DNA from: Paenibacillus gallinarum
GTDB lineage: Bacteria; Bacillota; Bacilli; Paenibacillales; Paenibacillaceae
Direction: 5' to 3'
DNA length: 64,000 bases
NCBI RefSeq assembly: GCF_014836635.1
Contig: NZ_JACSQL010000001.1
Coordinates: 682,001 to 746,000 of the forward strand
The notes under the pieces were generated by a model, which worked only from the letters and a program-made list of their open reading frames with translations, searched no databases and was not told the DNA's origin. Below are positions 1 through 8,364 of the stretch, in pieces. A program made the translations under genes and the position numbers. The stretch's first letter is position 1. Every line of letters begins with the position of its first letter.

Positions 1-227
1 ACCGTCAAACGAATGGGAAGCTCCCTATAATCGGATCGGGAGGCATTTTTACAGCTAAAGATGCTTACGAGAAAATTAAAGCAGGAGCAAGTCTGGTTGA
101 GATTTATACCGCACTTATTTATGAAGGTCCTGAAATTAATCAACGTCTTCATGAGGGACTCAGGGAACTGCTTCGTAAGGATGGATATCGTCACATATCC
201 GAAGCGGTTGGAGCCGACCATAGATAA
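1..227 (+). CDS. pyrD: Dihydroorotate dehydrogenase, quinone type, C-terminal end (partial)
   Basis: Open from the window edge in the frame starting at base 3 and ending at TAA 225-227. The roughly 74 residues visible include PIIGSGGIF, which matches the phosphate-binding glycine loop of the class 2 dihydroorotate dehydrogenase barrel, followed by AYEKIKAGASLVEIYTAL, the typical FMN-phosphate strand and helix, and a short C-terminal helix ending EAVGADHR. In the family this enzyme oxidises dihydroorotate to orotate in pyrimidine synthesis and passes electrons to the membrane quinone pool. The start and most of the protein lie outside the window, so completeness cannot be judged. It stands 61 bases upstream of the alarmone synthetase gene. 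Confidence 0.85.
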   Translation, partial: RQTNGKLPIIGSGGIFTAKDAYEKIKAGASLVEIYTALIYEGPEINQRLHEGLRELLRKDGYRHISEAVGADHR

Positions 228-288
228 GTAGCTGGTAACTATAATGAATTAAGCTTTAGGTATGAGCATAAGACAGGAGGCATAGGCA

Positions 289-1101
289 ATGGACGGAAGA
301 GACTGGGGGACATTTTTGCTTCCTTACGAACAGGCCGTAGAGGAACTTAAGGTTAAGTTTAAAACAATGCGGGCAGAACTTAAAAAACGTGAAGAGTATG
401 CACCTATCGAATTCGTAACCGGTCGCGTCAAGAAAATTTCAAGTATCTTGGATAAAGCCAAACGGCTTTCCGTGCCCATGAATGAAATTGAAACCGGGAT
501 TGAGGATATCGCAGGTATTCGGATTATGTGCCAATTTGTGGAGGATATTCGCAGAGTGGCCGAGTATATTCGGGAACGGAAGGATTTAAAAGTTCTTTAT
601 GAAAAGGACTACATTACCAATTTCAAGGAAAGCGGTTATCGTAGTTTCCATATGATTATTGAGTATCCTGTCCAGACAGCGCTTGGTCAAAAGCATGTGC
701 TTGCTGAGATCCAGATTCGAACCCTAGCGATGAATTTTTGGGCTACCATTGAACATTCCTTGAACTACAAATTTAGAGACAACCTGCCTGATATGGTAAG
801 AGAGCGACTAAAGAAAACGTCTGAAGCCGCCTTTATTCTGGACAATGAAATGTCCGCAATACGGCTTGAAATTCTGGATGCACAAAAAACATTTGAAGAT
901 GAATCCAGTATCATTTCCAAGACACTGGCCATCATTCATCAGTTGTATTTTTATCACCTGATTGATGAAGCGATTGATGCACAAGAGAAATTTAATACGT
1001 ACTGGCAAGCTCATGATATCGAGGCGATTAAGCATTTATCCGGAGAAGTAAAAGGACTGCTTAACAAGGCAAGAAAAAGCAGTGAAACCGATGAATTCTA
1101 A
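289..1101 (+). CDS. sasB: Small alarmone synthetase (GTP pyrophosphokinase), YjbM/RelQ type
   Basis: Single-domain (p)ppGpp synthetase of 270 residues. It closely resembles Bacillus YjbM/SasB: N-terminal PYEQAVEELKVK, then SPIEFVTGR-like APIEFVTGRVK, the IEDIAGIRIMCQF synthetase core, ESGYRSFHMI substrate loop and EIQIRTLAMNFWATIEHSLNYK. There is no HD hydrolase, TGS or ACT domain, so it should only synthesise alarmone from ATP plus GTP/GDP. It is about 60 residues longer than the usual 211-residue form; the extra C-terminal part (about 205-270) is helical and charged and of unknown role. The start is ATG with AGGAGG at 274-279. The stop overlaps the next gene by 20 bases, implying co-transcription with the DUF309 gene. 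Confidence 0.93.
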   Translation: MDGRDWGTFLLPYEQAVEELKVKFKTMRAELKKREEYAPIEFVTGRVKKISSILDKAKRLSVPMNEIETGIEDIAGIRIMCQFVEDIRRVAEYIRERKDLKVLYEKDYITNFKESGYRSFHMIIEYPVQTALGQKHVLAEIQIRTLAMNFWATIEHSLNYKFRDNLPDMVRERLKKTSEAAFILDNEMSAIRLEILDAQKTFEDESSIISKTLAIIHQLYFYHLIDEAIDAQEKFNTYWQAHDIEAIKHLSGEVKGLLNKARKSSETDEF

Positions 1102-1582
1102 ATATGACCCGCTCTATGTCGATTACCTGGTCTATTTTAACCGGGATCGAGATTATTTTGAGTGTCATGAAGTACTCGAGGAATTGTGGCTTGCAGAGGA
1201 TCGTGAGCCTGTATATAAAGGATTGTTGCAAGTCGCGGTTGGAATGTATCATTATCGGAATCAGAATCTGCGCGGGGCACAGTTAATGCTTACCAGTGCT
1301 GTCCAGATTCTTGAACCTTATCCGGAACAGCTCATGGGCATAGAACTTGGACTTCTTCTCTCATCTTGCCGTAATGCACTGGAGAAACTGCAACATTCGG
1401 GTCAAACTCCGGTACCTTATCATGATTATACAATCGTGATTTCGGATGATGAACTGGAAGAAGCGGTATATCAGAGATCGAAGGAATTAAAACCGAATAT
1501 ACCTCAGCGGAGAAGTCCGACACGCGGGAAAGTGTACGAGGAACGAATGAAAGCAATGGGTAAAAACGGATTCACATCCTAA
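1082..1582 (+). CDS. DUF309 family protein
   Basis: A 166-residue protein whose first 100 residues carry the DUF309 signature: YFNRDRDYFECHEVLEELW, then YKGLLQVAVGMYHY and a helix pair ending RGAQLMLTSA. The conserved His/Glu/Trp set (HEVLEELW) is intact. The family is all-helical and its biochemical role is not known. The start taken is GTG at 1082, inside the end of sasB; an ATG three codons later (1091) is equally possible, since neither has a strong ribosome site, and translation is probably coupled to the upstream gene. The C-terminal third (from about residue 120) is basic and less conserved-looking. A strong bidirectional terminator follows. Confidence 0.8.
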   Translation: MKPMNSKYDPLYVDYLVYFNRDRDYFECHEVLEELWLAEDREPVYKGLLQVAVGMYHYRNQNLRGAQLMLTSAVQILEPYPEQLMGIELGLLLSSCRNALEKLQHSGQTPVPYHDYTIVISDDELEEAVYQRSKELKPNIPQRRSPTRGKVYEERMKAMGKNGFTS

Positions 1583-1640
1583 TCATATAAACCCCCGACT
1601 CTTCACTGATAAAGTGAAAGAAATCGGGGGTTTATATGAT
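1582..1640. terminator. Bidirectional Rho-independent terminator
   Basis: Two perfectly complementary 17-base arms, 1582-1598 and 1624-1640, enclose 25 bases. The core is AAACCCCCGA / TCGGGGGTTT. The hairpin lies between the convergent DUF309 gene and the PCYCGC lipoprotein gene and can serve both. Confidence 0.9.
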
Positions 1641-1663
1641 TATATATTTAGCTTTTGGCAGGA

Positions 1664-2152
1664 TTAACCGGGATGTACTTCGTTAGAAGCAGGAGCACCT
1701 TCGGGAGCATATTTATCATCAATAAAGGTTTGGATTTCCTCAATCGATTTACCTTCTGCTTTAAGCTCTACGGTATCTCGTAGTTCTTCTAGACAAATAC
1801 CGCACTGAGCACCGTGATCGGTCCATGTCACTTCACCTTTCTCTTCAGAAGCGATGAAGCAGCGGTACAGTGAATCATGAGCTGATTCATAATCCATACA
1901 TCCACAGTAACAGTTGAGCATTTTTAGCTCCTCTTTAACTTGTCCGACAAGAGCGTAGGTCGCTTGAGTGTTATCTGTATATTTTGCGAGGAACTCAGGC
2001 ATTTCTGAGAGAGAGGCACTTGCCTCATACTGTTCGCTTTCTTTACCATGCATGGTGTGGTCGTGTCCTGCTTCATTTTGCCCGCAGGCACTCAGTGCAA
2101 GGCTACCGAAGACTAGACCGGCGAAGAGGGTTCCATACCATTTGGTTTTCAA
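1664..2152 (-). CDS. PCYCGC-motif lipoprotein
   Basis: A 162-residue exported lipoprotein. The signal peptide ends in the lipobox LSAC with the lipidated cysteine at 23, followed by a short His-rich stretch HDHTMH (30-35). The core has CYCGC (Cys81, 83, 85; Asn replaces the usual leading Pro), then Cys98 and a CGIC pair (Cys117, 120). This cysteine pattern defines the PCYCGC family of Bacillota; its function is not established, and metal or copper handling is only a guess from the cysteines and histidines. The start is TTG, sharing TTGA with the stop of the upstream thioredoxin gene (4-base overlap), and the ribosome site AAAGGAG lies in that gene's end. Translational coupling with the thioredoxin gene is therefore likely. 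Confidence 0.85.
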   Translation of the reverse strand: MKTKWYGTLFAGLVFGSLALSACGQNEAGHDHTMHGKESEQYEASASLSEMPEFLAKYTDNTQATYALVGQVKEELKMLNCYCGCMDYESAHDSLYRCFIASEEKGEVTWTDHGAQCGICLEELRDTVELKAEGKSIEEIQTFIDDKYAPEGAPASNEVHPG

Positions 2153-2718
2153 TTCACAGCATCTCCTTTATATTTCATAAAGAATGCTTTGATATCATCT
2201 TCCGTATAGCCAGTATTCGTGCCTTCTTCTTGGATACCACCAACAAGACGTTCTTTCTCTACACCCTTCTCAAAATAAACGAGGGTTGGTGTATATTCAA
2301 TATTGTAATCTCTCCAGCCGCTGTCAAATTCTCTTAAATTAAACTGCGGAAGATCAACGCCTAAATCGCCAGCAATCGGCATTAGTTTCGGTGTCGTTGC
2401 ACGGCAGTGAGGACAATCAGAAGCAAAGAAATATACGAAAAAGTCTTCTTTGTTTTCAATTTTTCCCTTGAGTTCTTCCGGCAGGATGATATTCTGATAA
2501 TTCGGGTCATCTAATATTTCGAGTGTTGATGCACTCAGTTTCGACTGAGGAAGCCCATATACTTCATTAATATTTTTGTTATTGATCATATTCATGGTGA
2601 CAAGTGCGCCGATCAGTATGACAAATGCAGTAATAAAGGCAATAATAGCAGTGTTCGGTTTTTTGTTTTTCTTACCGGTATAGCCTGTCTTTGATTTGGT
2701 TTGTGTTTTAGAACTCAT
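2149..2718 (-). CDS. Membrane-anchored thioredoxin-like protein
   Basis: A 189-residue protein with a basic cytosolic N-terminus (1-21), one transmembrane segment at about 23-43 and an extracytoplasmic thioredoxin fold. The active site is FASDCPHCRATTP with Cys102 and Cys105 (CPHC). The cis-proline loop is YTPTLVYFEKG, followed by a glycine turn and a final helix. Such proteins reduce or oxidise thiols on secreted substrates; the CPHC pair is common in DsbA-type oxidants, but direction cannot be told from sequence. The start is ATG with GGGGGATG upstream. It overlaps the PCYCGC lipoprotein gene by four bases, so the cysteine-rich lipoprotein is its most likely redox partner (inference). Confidence 0.85.
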   Translation of the reverse strand: MSSKTQTKSKTGYTGKKNKKPNTAIIAFITAFVILIGALVTMNMINNKNINEVYGLPQSKLSASTLEILDDPNYQNIILPEELKGKIENKEDFFVYFFASDCPHCRATTPKLMPIAGDLGVDLPQFNLREFDSGWRDYNIEYTPTLVYFEKGVEKERLVGGIQEEGTNTGYTEDDIKAFFMKYKGDAVN

Positions 2719-3008
2719 TGTTCATCCCCCGTCGATATGATAAATTATGGAACTGGCTTTAGATGCCCTTCATTATACAACATTACGCATTGTAGTGGAA
2801 CAGCAATCCGGGGATGAATTTAGTTAGATAAGGTACAGGCTACGACAGATATTCTAATTACAGAACAGAATGATCGTAATCTTATAGCGTTATAACTGCC
2901 TTTACGCTTTACAGAGCGTACGTAATCTTTGCTTTTGAGTAATATGAACAATTTGTGAAGTCTTGTTTCAAAAAAATAAAATCCGGCAGGGTGGAGGTGG
3001 ACTTCAGT
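2719..3008. other. Divergent intergenic region
   Basis: About 290 bases between the divergent thioredoxin and pseudouridine synthase genes. No coding region was seen. It holds a wide inverted repeat, TTCATCCCC at 2720-2728 and GGGGATGAA at 2810-2818, one arm of which is part of the thioredoxin ribosome site. No clear promoter pair was found. Confidence 0.5.
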
Positions 3009-3785
3009 ATGAGTCAGCAAATAAATCAAAAGAAAACGGTGAAAAAGTTGCGTATAGATAAAATTTTAAGTCATATGGGATATGGCACTCGTTCGGAAAT
3101 TAAGAAAGCAGTAAAGAACGGGTATGTTACGGTGAATGGAAAGCGAATCAAGGACAGTGGGATGCAAGTCGATCCTTATGAGGATTTGATTGAGATTGAC
3201 GGTGAAACGGTGAAGTACAGAGAGTTCATATATCTGATGCTTCATAAGCCACCAGGGGTTATATCGGCTACAGAGGATATAAGGGAAGAAACCGTCATTG
3301 ATCTTCTGGATCTAGAATATGCATTGTTTGAGCCTTTTCCGGTAGGACGTCTGGACAAGGATACGGAAGGACTGCTGATTCTGACGAATGACGGGCAACT
3401 CTCACATAATTTGTTGTCTCCGAAGAAGCATGTACCCAAAACTTATGAAGCAATTGTCTCTGGGGAGATCGGAGAGAAAGAAATCCTTGCTTTTAAGCAG
3501 GGTGTAACACTCGATGATGGATACACAACGAAACCGGCGGTACTAGAGATCACCTCTGTCGATTCTGGCGAAGAGGGAAAGACTTCCCGCGTATTAGTTA
3601 CGATTCATGAGGGAAAATTCCATCAGATTAAACGGATGTTTGAAGCTGTTGATTCAGAAGTCTTATATCTAAAGCGCATCTCTATGGGTGCTTTACAGTT
3701 AGACCCATTGCTTCCTATTGGATCTTATCGTGAACTGACGGAGGAAGAACTGAATATTCTCACCGGGGCAGATCTTGCAAAATAA
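3009..3785 (+). CDS. Pseudouridine synthase, RsuA/RluB family
   Basis: A 258-residue RNA-modifying enzyme. An N-terminal S4 RNA-binding domain (about 13-75: LRIDKILSHMGYGTRSEIKK, VTVNGK) is followed by the catalytic domain with GRLDKDTEGLLILTNDG, where the first Asp (116) is the family nucleophile, and KTYEAIV and HQIKRMF motifs near the end. It converts a specific uridine in rRNA to pseudouridine; the exact target cannot be read off. It resembles Bacillus YtzG. The reading frame is open upstream to 2955, but the ATG at 3009 is chosen because GGAGGTGG sits about 8 bases before it and S4 domains start near there. It is 25 bases upstream of a HAD phosphatase gene, probably an operon. Confidence 0.88.
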   Translation: MSQQINQKKTVKKLRIDKILSHMGYGTRSEIKKAVKNGYVTVNGKRIKDSGMQVDPYEDLIEIDGETVKYREFIYLMLHKPPGVISATEDIREETVIDLLDLEYALFEPFPVGRLDKDTEGLLILTNDGQLSHNLLSPKKHVPKTYEAIVSGEIGEKEILAFKQGVTLDDGYTTKPAVLEITSVDSGEEGKTSRVLVTIHEGKFHQIKRMFEAVDSEVLYLKRISMGALQLDPLLPIGSYRELTEEELNILTGADLAK

Positions 3786-3810
3786 TAAAGAAATAAAGGA
3801 TGGATAGATT

Positions 3811-4617
3811 ATGAATTATAAACTGATTGCTCTAGATGTAGATGGTACTCTTCTACATGATAATCATGAATTATCTGAAGAGAATAAAAATAGTATCAAG
3901 GCAGCAGCTAGCCGGGGAGCAGAGTTTGTACTTTGCACCGGTAGAGGCCCGGTTAATACGATTCCGCTTATGGAGAAAATGGGACTCGGAGGTTATGTGA
4001 TCACACATAACGGAGCCGTTACCGTTGATATAAAAACGCAGGAAGTGATCGACCAGTTTCCTATGGATGCGGAAGGACTACAGCCTTATGTAGATTATTG
4101 CCGAGAGCATGGAATTCATTTTGATGTGAATACGGCGTTTGGATTGTATGTTGATAAAGCAGATCAAATGTCCACTAAAGTGCGCGGTATGTATGATGAG
4201 GTTTTTCTTGAACCTTTGAATTTGCCACACTGGTCAGAATTAAGTGAACCGGTCGTTAAATTTTCGGCATTTGGGGATCTTGATACGATGAATCAGCTCG
4301 AAAAAGAATGGAACACTTGGAACAGCCCGTTTTATATGGTCCGCAGTGGTGACTTCTTCCTTGATCTTATGCATAAGGATGCTTCGAAAGGAGAGGCACT
4401 CAAACGTCTTGCAGCGAGCAGAGGAATTGAGCGGGAGCACGTTCTGGCTATGGGGAATTATTTTAATGATATTACGATGCTGACATTTGCAGGTAAAGGC
4501 ATAGCGATGGACAATTCGCCTATTGATGTAAAGGCAGCTGCTGACGAAGTTACCCTCTCTAATAATGAAAATGGAGTTCATCATGCACTCGAAAAATTTG
4601 TGATCGGCGTTAAGTAA
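3811..4617 (+). CDS. Cof-type HAD family phosphatase
   Basis: A 268-residue haloacid dehalogenase hydrolase of the IIB (Cof) type. Motif I is LDVDGTLL with nucleophile Asp9 and Asp11; motif II is LCTGRG; motif III is the Lys in DASKGEALK; motif IV is GNYFNDITML. A cap domain occupies about 85-185. Members remove phosphate from sugar phosphates, nucleotides or cofactors such as FMN and PLP; the substrate here is unknown. The start is ATG preceded by AAAGGATGG. It follows the pseudouridine synthase gene closely and precedes the acidic repeat protein gene. Confidence 0.9.
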   Translation: MNYKLIALDVDGTLLHDNHELSEENKNSIKAAASRGAEFVLCTGRGPVNTIPLMEKMGLGGYVITHNGAVTVDIKTQEVIDQFPMDAEGLQPYVDYCREHGIHFDVNTAFGLYVDKADQMSTKVRGMYDEVFLEPLNLPHWSELSEPVVKFSAFGDLDTMNQLEKEWNTWNSPFYMVRSGDFFLDLMHKDASKGEALKRLAASRGIEREHVLAMGNYFNDITMLTFAGKGIAMDNSPIDVKAAADEVTLSNNENGVHHALEKFVIGVK

Positions 4618-4702
4618 TATTCTTCCTTGTCCCAGGGTACTACTATGTATATCAGAAACTCTTAAAGCAAGAGTGAAATGGTCTACAGGAGGTTAACAAA
4701 AC

Positions 4703-5752
4703 ATGAGCTATCATATTCGGCTTCGGCCTGATTTGCGAACAGCAAATGGAGAAGTTCAAGATATTATGATTGAAGACAGGTATGCCGGCACGCTTATTCT
4801 TGTCTTCCGGGAAGGCCATCGGCTTGCAGGGAGTGTCCAGCTCGATTCGCAAAGTGTTCCGCCGGATGCCAAAGAAGAGATTCTTACTTATGTAAAGCAA
4901 TATTTACTGCAATTTCGTGATGCGGTAGATGCCGAACATTTTAATATATTGTTAACCTGGGGCGAGGTGGAAAGTGTCCTTGGAGATGAGGATGATTACG
5001 AGGAAGACTCGCTGCCTTCGTCATCAGAGTCTATCATTCCGGAACCATCTCCTCTTTTTCTATATGAAGATGAGAGCGGTGAAATGCAGATTGAGCTGAT
5101 ATCTGCCGGACGATTTGTGTCTCAGTTTGAACTGCAAAATGGGAATGGACAGACGATAGCTCATGCGATTCTAAAGCAGTATGGTACCGATATCCAGGGA
5201 GAAGTAGACTGGCTGAAGGAACCGCTTGAAGAGGAACTTGAGTCTGCAGAAGAACTTTTAGTCGCCGAGGTGGATGATGGGGAGATTGATACCATTACCA
5301 TTGAGATGAGATATAAAGATAATATGATTACTATCCTTGAACTCGTCAGGCAAGATCATGTCTCTTACACGGCATCTGATGAGGCAGATGGTCCTGATTG
5401 GGATGAAGATGGAGTAGAGCTGCAATCTATCTTGGATCACGATGAAGAGGAAGCAGAAGAATCCTGTTATGTGAGGCTGGTTCGTCACGATCATGAGATT
5501 GTATCCTACGATCTATTTCTTCAGGAGCACGGAGGATTACCTGTCGCTTCCGCTACCCTAGATATAAGTGAAGTAGCCGTTTCAGGATATATTGATTTCT
5601 ATATAGAACTCTCGGAGGAACAGCGTCATGATCTTGTCTTAGTACTCTCCAAAGAAGTTGAAAAAGAGACCGATATAAAACAGCTGCATATTACGATGTT
5701 ATATCGTAATGTTGTTATTGATGAAATGCTGCTTAGTTCGGACGAGGATTGA
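4703..5752 (+). CDS. Acidic protein with three internal repeats, function unknown
   Basis: A 349-residue, strongly acidic cytosolic protein (no signal peptide or membrane segment) that I do not recognise. It appears to contain three diverged copies of one domain of about 88 residues: about 4-90, 128-215 and 255-343. Each copy has an N-terminal strand pair, a central G.v/vd segment (AGSVQLD, QGEVDW, SGYIDF), an acidic helix, and a final strand motif (TIEMRYKDNMITILEL, HITMLYRNVVIDEML). The linkers at 94-126 and 222-254 are rich in Asp, Glu and Ser. The start is ATG with ACAGGAGG upstream. A terminator follows at once. Binding or scaffolding would be a guess. Confidence 0.7.
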   Translation: MSYHIRLRPDLRTANGEVQDIMIEDRYAGTLILVFREGHRLAGSVQLDSQSVPPDAKEEILTYVKQYLLQFRDAVDAEHFNILLTWGEVESVLGDEDDYEEDSLPSSSESIIPEPSPLFLYEDESGEMQIELISAGRFVSQFELQNGNGQTIAHAILKQYGTDIQGEVDWLKEPLEEELESAEELLVAEVDDGEIDTITIEMRYKDNMITILELVRQDHVSYTASDEADGPDWDEDGVELQSILDHDEEEAEESCYVRLVRHDHEIVSYDLFLQEHGGLPVASATLDISEVAVSGYIDFYIELSEEQRHDLVLVLSKEVEKETDIKQLHITMLYRNVVIDEMLLSSDED

Positions 5753-5770
5753 AAATAAATAGCGTTATAA

Positions 5771-5806
5771 AACAAAAAGGCATCCTTTTAACGGTGCCTT
5801 TTTGTT
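5771..5806 (+). terminator. Rho-independent terminator
   Basis: AACAAAAAGGCA at 5771-5782 pairs with TGCCTTTTTGTT at 5795-5806. The A and T runs make it usable from both sides; it closes the unit ending with the acidic repeat protein gene. Confidence 0.88.
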
Positions 5807-5871
5807 ATGCGTATAAAAAGGAAAAAGACGCTTAGTTGTCCTCTGTTTTTATGAAAAGAATGGGTACCTTC

Positions 5872-5901
5872 TTTACTAATTTACATAAGCTAAGATATCA
5901 T
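5872..5901 (+). promoter_or_regulatory. Candidate sigma-A promoter for the glycosyltransferase gene
   Basis: TTTACT (5872-5877) and TATCAT (5896-5901) are 18 bases apart, about 50 bases before the ATG at 5951. Moderate match only. Confidence 0.4.
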
Positions 5902-5950
5902 GATGAAAGAATTACTCGATAAGATGACTACGAGAAAGGGGCTCTAATAC

Positions 5951-7081
5951 ATGCGATTGCTCCAAGCATTATTTTTCCCTCCTGAACAGCCAGGCGGGGT
6001 ATCATCCATGATTCCTTATATGCAAGAACGTTTTAGCAGCCCAAGATGGGAGATGGAATTGTTCTCCTTGCCAAAACGGATTCGGAATAAAGGTACTGAA
6101 GAAGTTGTATTTGATACGTTTGATTGGACTCTTTATCAGGACAGTCCTGTGGTCTCCAAATATATTCAAACATACCGTGATTACTTATGGTGGGTGAAGC
6201 TCCGGCTACATAAATCTTATGATCTTATTCATGCACATCATCCCATTACCGGACTTGCTATGAAAGAAGCATTTCCTGAGGTTCCCCTCATTCAAACCAT
6301 TCACTCTAGTTACGAGAGAGAACTTATTCTCAACGGTAGAATTAAAGAGGGGGGACTGGAACATAAGTTTCTAACTTCGCTCTATAGAGAAATGGAAGCT
6401 AAAGCGGATGGTCTCCTTACGGTTTCTGAATCATTTAAGGACTACTTGAGACCGTATATACAGCATCCTGAGAAGATTGATATTATTCCTAATGGTTTTG
6501 ATGAGAAACGGTTTAAGCCTGTCCCTCACGAGAATGAAGTACCACAGCTTGTCACTGTATGCCGTCTTGTCCCTGCAAAAGGGATTGATACGCTGCTGAG
6601 AGCTTGTTATGAGCTGAAAAAGAAAGGTCACGACTATGTCCTTCATATTATTGGGGATGGGCCGATCCGTTCCGAACTTGAGAAGTTAGCACAGGATCTC
6701 GGCATATATAACGAAACTATTTTTTATGGATATACGCTCCATCCCGAGGAGTTTATGCCGTTCTTTGATATCTTTGTTCTTCCCTCGAGAGCAGAAGCGT
6801 TCGGTTCGGTATTTGCAGAAGCAGCACTTAGCTCACTTGCACTTGTAGGTACGGATATCGGAGGAATTGCAGAACAAATCGAAGATGGAGTGAATGGTCT
6901 GTTAGTTCCCGAGAATAACCCTATTGCTCTTGCTGAAGCACTGGAGAAAGTCATTCTTGATCCATCGTATCGATATGAGCTGGCCCGTACGGCAAGTGAG
7001 AAGGCAAAATCTGAGTACTCGCTCAGCCGTTCTGTTAATTTGCTTAAGAAGCTGTATTTGCAGTACGAAGTATCCAGTTAA
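5951..7081 (+). CDS. Glycosyltransferase family 4 (GT-B fold)
   Basis: A 376-residue retaining glycosyltransferase. The N-terminal Rossmann half starts with FFPPEQPGGVSSMI, a glycine-rich acceptor loop, and contains LIHAHHPITGL. The C-terminal donor-binding half has TVCRLVPAKGIDTLLRA, HIIGDGPIRSELEKLA and the EX7E-type motif around RAEAFGSVFAEAALSS. There is no membrane segment, so it probably acts at the inner membrane face on an NDP-sugar. The family includes teichoic, exopolysaccharide, spore-coat and glycolipid enzymes and the acceptor cannot be deduced. It is a single-gene unit convergent with the YkvI-type gene, only 6 bases apart at the 3' ends and with no obvious terminator between. 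Confidence 0.88.
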   Translation: MRLLQALFFPPEQPGGVSSMIPYMQERFSSPRWEMELFSLPKRIRNKGTEEVVFDTFDWTLYQDSPVVSKYIQTYRDYLWWVKLRLHKSYDLIHAHHPITGLAMKEAFPEVPLIQTIHSSYERELILNGRIKEGGLEHKFLTSLYREMEAKADGLLTVSESFKDYLRPYIQHPEKIDIIPNGFDEKRFKPVPHENEVPQLVTVCRLVPAKGIDTLLRACYELKKKGHDYVLHIIGDGPIRSELEKLAQDLGIYNETIFYGYTLHPEEFMPFFDIFVLPSRAEAFGSVFAEAALSSLALVGTDIGGIAEQIEDGVNGLLVPENNPIALAEALEKVILDPSYRYELARTASEKAKSEYSLSRSVNLLKKLYLQYEVSS

Positions 7082-7087
7082 GAAGAG

Positions 7088-8137
7088 TTACTGTTTGCTG
7101 CGAAAGGAACCGAGTGGGCTTTTGATTAGATGAAAAACCCAGACCATCGCAAGTAACCCATAAACGGGATATAGGATAGATAGTAAGGAACTAAACCCAA
7201 ACTGACTTACTAAATAACAAGTTAACATGATGAACAAGGTGATAAGTTTAGGCGATACTTGGATATGCTGACGCACTTGTAAAGTGATTCCATAAATATC
7301 CGCAACAAAAGTACTGAAAATTTCCAAAAAGATAAGAACAATATAGACAATCTGTATGGCGGCCCCCAAAGCAAATGCAATACTCCCCATTGGAATCTCG
7401 AACTGCCGAATTCCAGGCATATAAGCGGAGATAGCGAAGTGGGCCGTCATTAGCATACAGCCAATCCCAATCCCTCCAATGATTCCTCCATACTTAATTA
7501 CATTTCTGTCTTTTAGTTGGCTGCCAAGAGGTACAAGTATAGCTTGAGCCATAGCTAGGTTAAAGGACGTATACAATAGCGGAGATAGCCAAGTGGCAAA
7601 CATGCTGCGGTCCGGTTCAAGACGAATGAAATTATAAGCTGAGGGATGGTGAATCGTACTGATTAGGATCATCAGAGATAACAGAAGCATGCAGGGCACA
7701 ATGACACTATTCATTTGCAGAATGGCCTTGATTCCTCTTCCAAGCAGTAAATAAGTGCCGATAAGTGTAATGATCAGTCCTGTTTGATAAGTCAGATGAA
7801 GATGTTCAACAAAGACAGACCCTGCACCTGCCAGCATGACACTGTTAACACCGATAAGAACAAATAGCGTGAAAAAACTAATCCATTTCCCTACCTTTTC
7901 ACCAAAAAGTTTCTTGTTTAAGTCTTCATATGAACGTGCACCTGAATCATGTGCGATTAGCATCATTTTCGTACCCAGCCATATAAATAATATGCTTGAT
8001 AGAGCGATGGTGAGTGTAGCCCATTTCCCATATTCAGAGAAAAATTGCAAGATCTCCTGGCCTGTGGCAAAACCCGCTCCGACAATCGTGCCTATGTAAG
8101 TGAATGCAACTTGTAAGACCCTGAAACCCTGTCTCAT
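7088..8137 (-). CDS. YkvI-type polytopic membrane protein
   Basis: A 349-residue integral membrane protein with about ten hydrophobic segments. The N-terminus FTYIGTIVGAGFATGQEILQFF has the broken-helix glycine pattern (GAGFATG) of LeuT-fold transporters, and the whole resembles the Bacillus YkvI family. The substrate is unknown. The start is ATG with AAAGGAGG upstream. Transcription is divergent from xpt, with about 230 bases between starts. Confidence 0.75.
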   Translation of the reverse strand: MRQGFRVLQVAFTYIGTIVGAGFATGQEILQFFSEYGKWATLTIALSSILFIWLGTKMMLIAHDSGARSYEDLNKKLFGEKVGKWISFFTLFVLIGVNSVMLAGAGSVFVEHLHLTYQTGLIITLIGTYLLLGRGIKAILQMNSVIVPCMLLLSLMILISTIHHPSAYNFIRLEPDRSMFATWLSPLLYTSFNLAMAQAILVPLGSQLKDRNVIKYGGIIGGIGIGCMLMTAHFAISAYMPGIRQFEIPMGSIAFALGAAIQIVYIVLIFLEIFSTFVADIYGITLQVRQHIQVSPKLITLFIMLTCYLVSQFGFSSLLSILYPVYGLLAMVWVFHLIKSPLGSFRSKQ

Positions 8138-8364
8138 GCGTATCCTCCTTTACCGATCTGTGTAACAACAGCTTATAGTCGTCCCAAAAAATAACTATTC
8201 GTACAAGGTATGCTCTTGTCCATCTGGACATGACAAAGAGTAAGAAGAGGAAAGTGTAAGGTAGATATATTTACATACCAATGGAAGAAATAAACTTTCA
8301 TATTGAAAGCCACCCATATTTTATGATACTTTTACGTCATAGGATGGGCTGGGAGGTCATAACA

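Noticed and set aside
8138..8364. Purine riboswitch upstream of xpt
   Set aside because: Expected from Bacillus subtilis, but the conserved junction and loop segments are absent; only small hairpins such as CTTTCATATTGAAAG occur.
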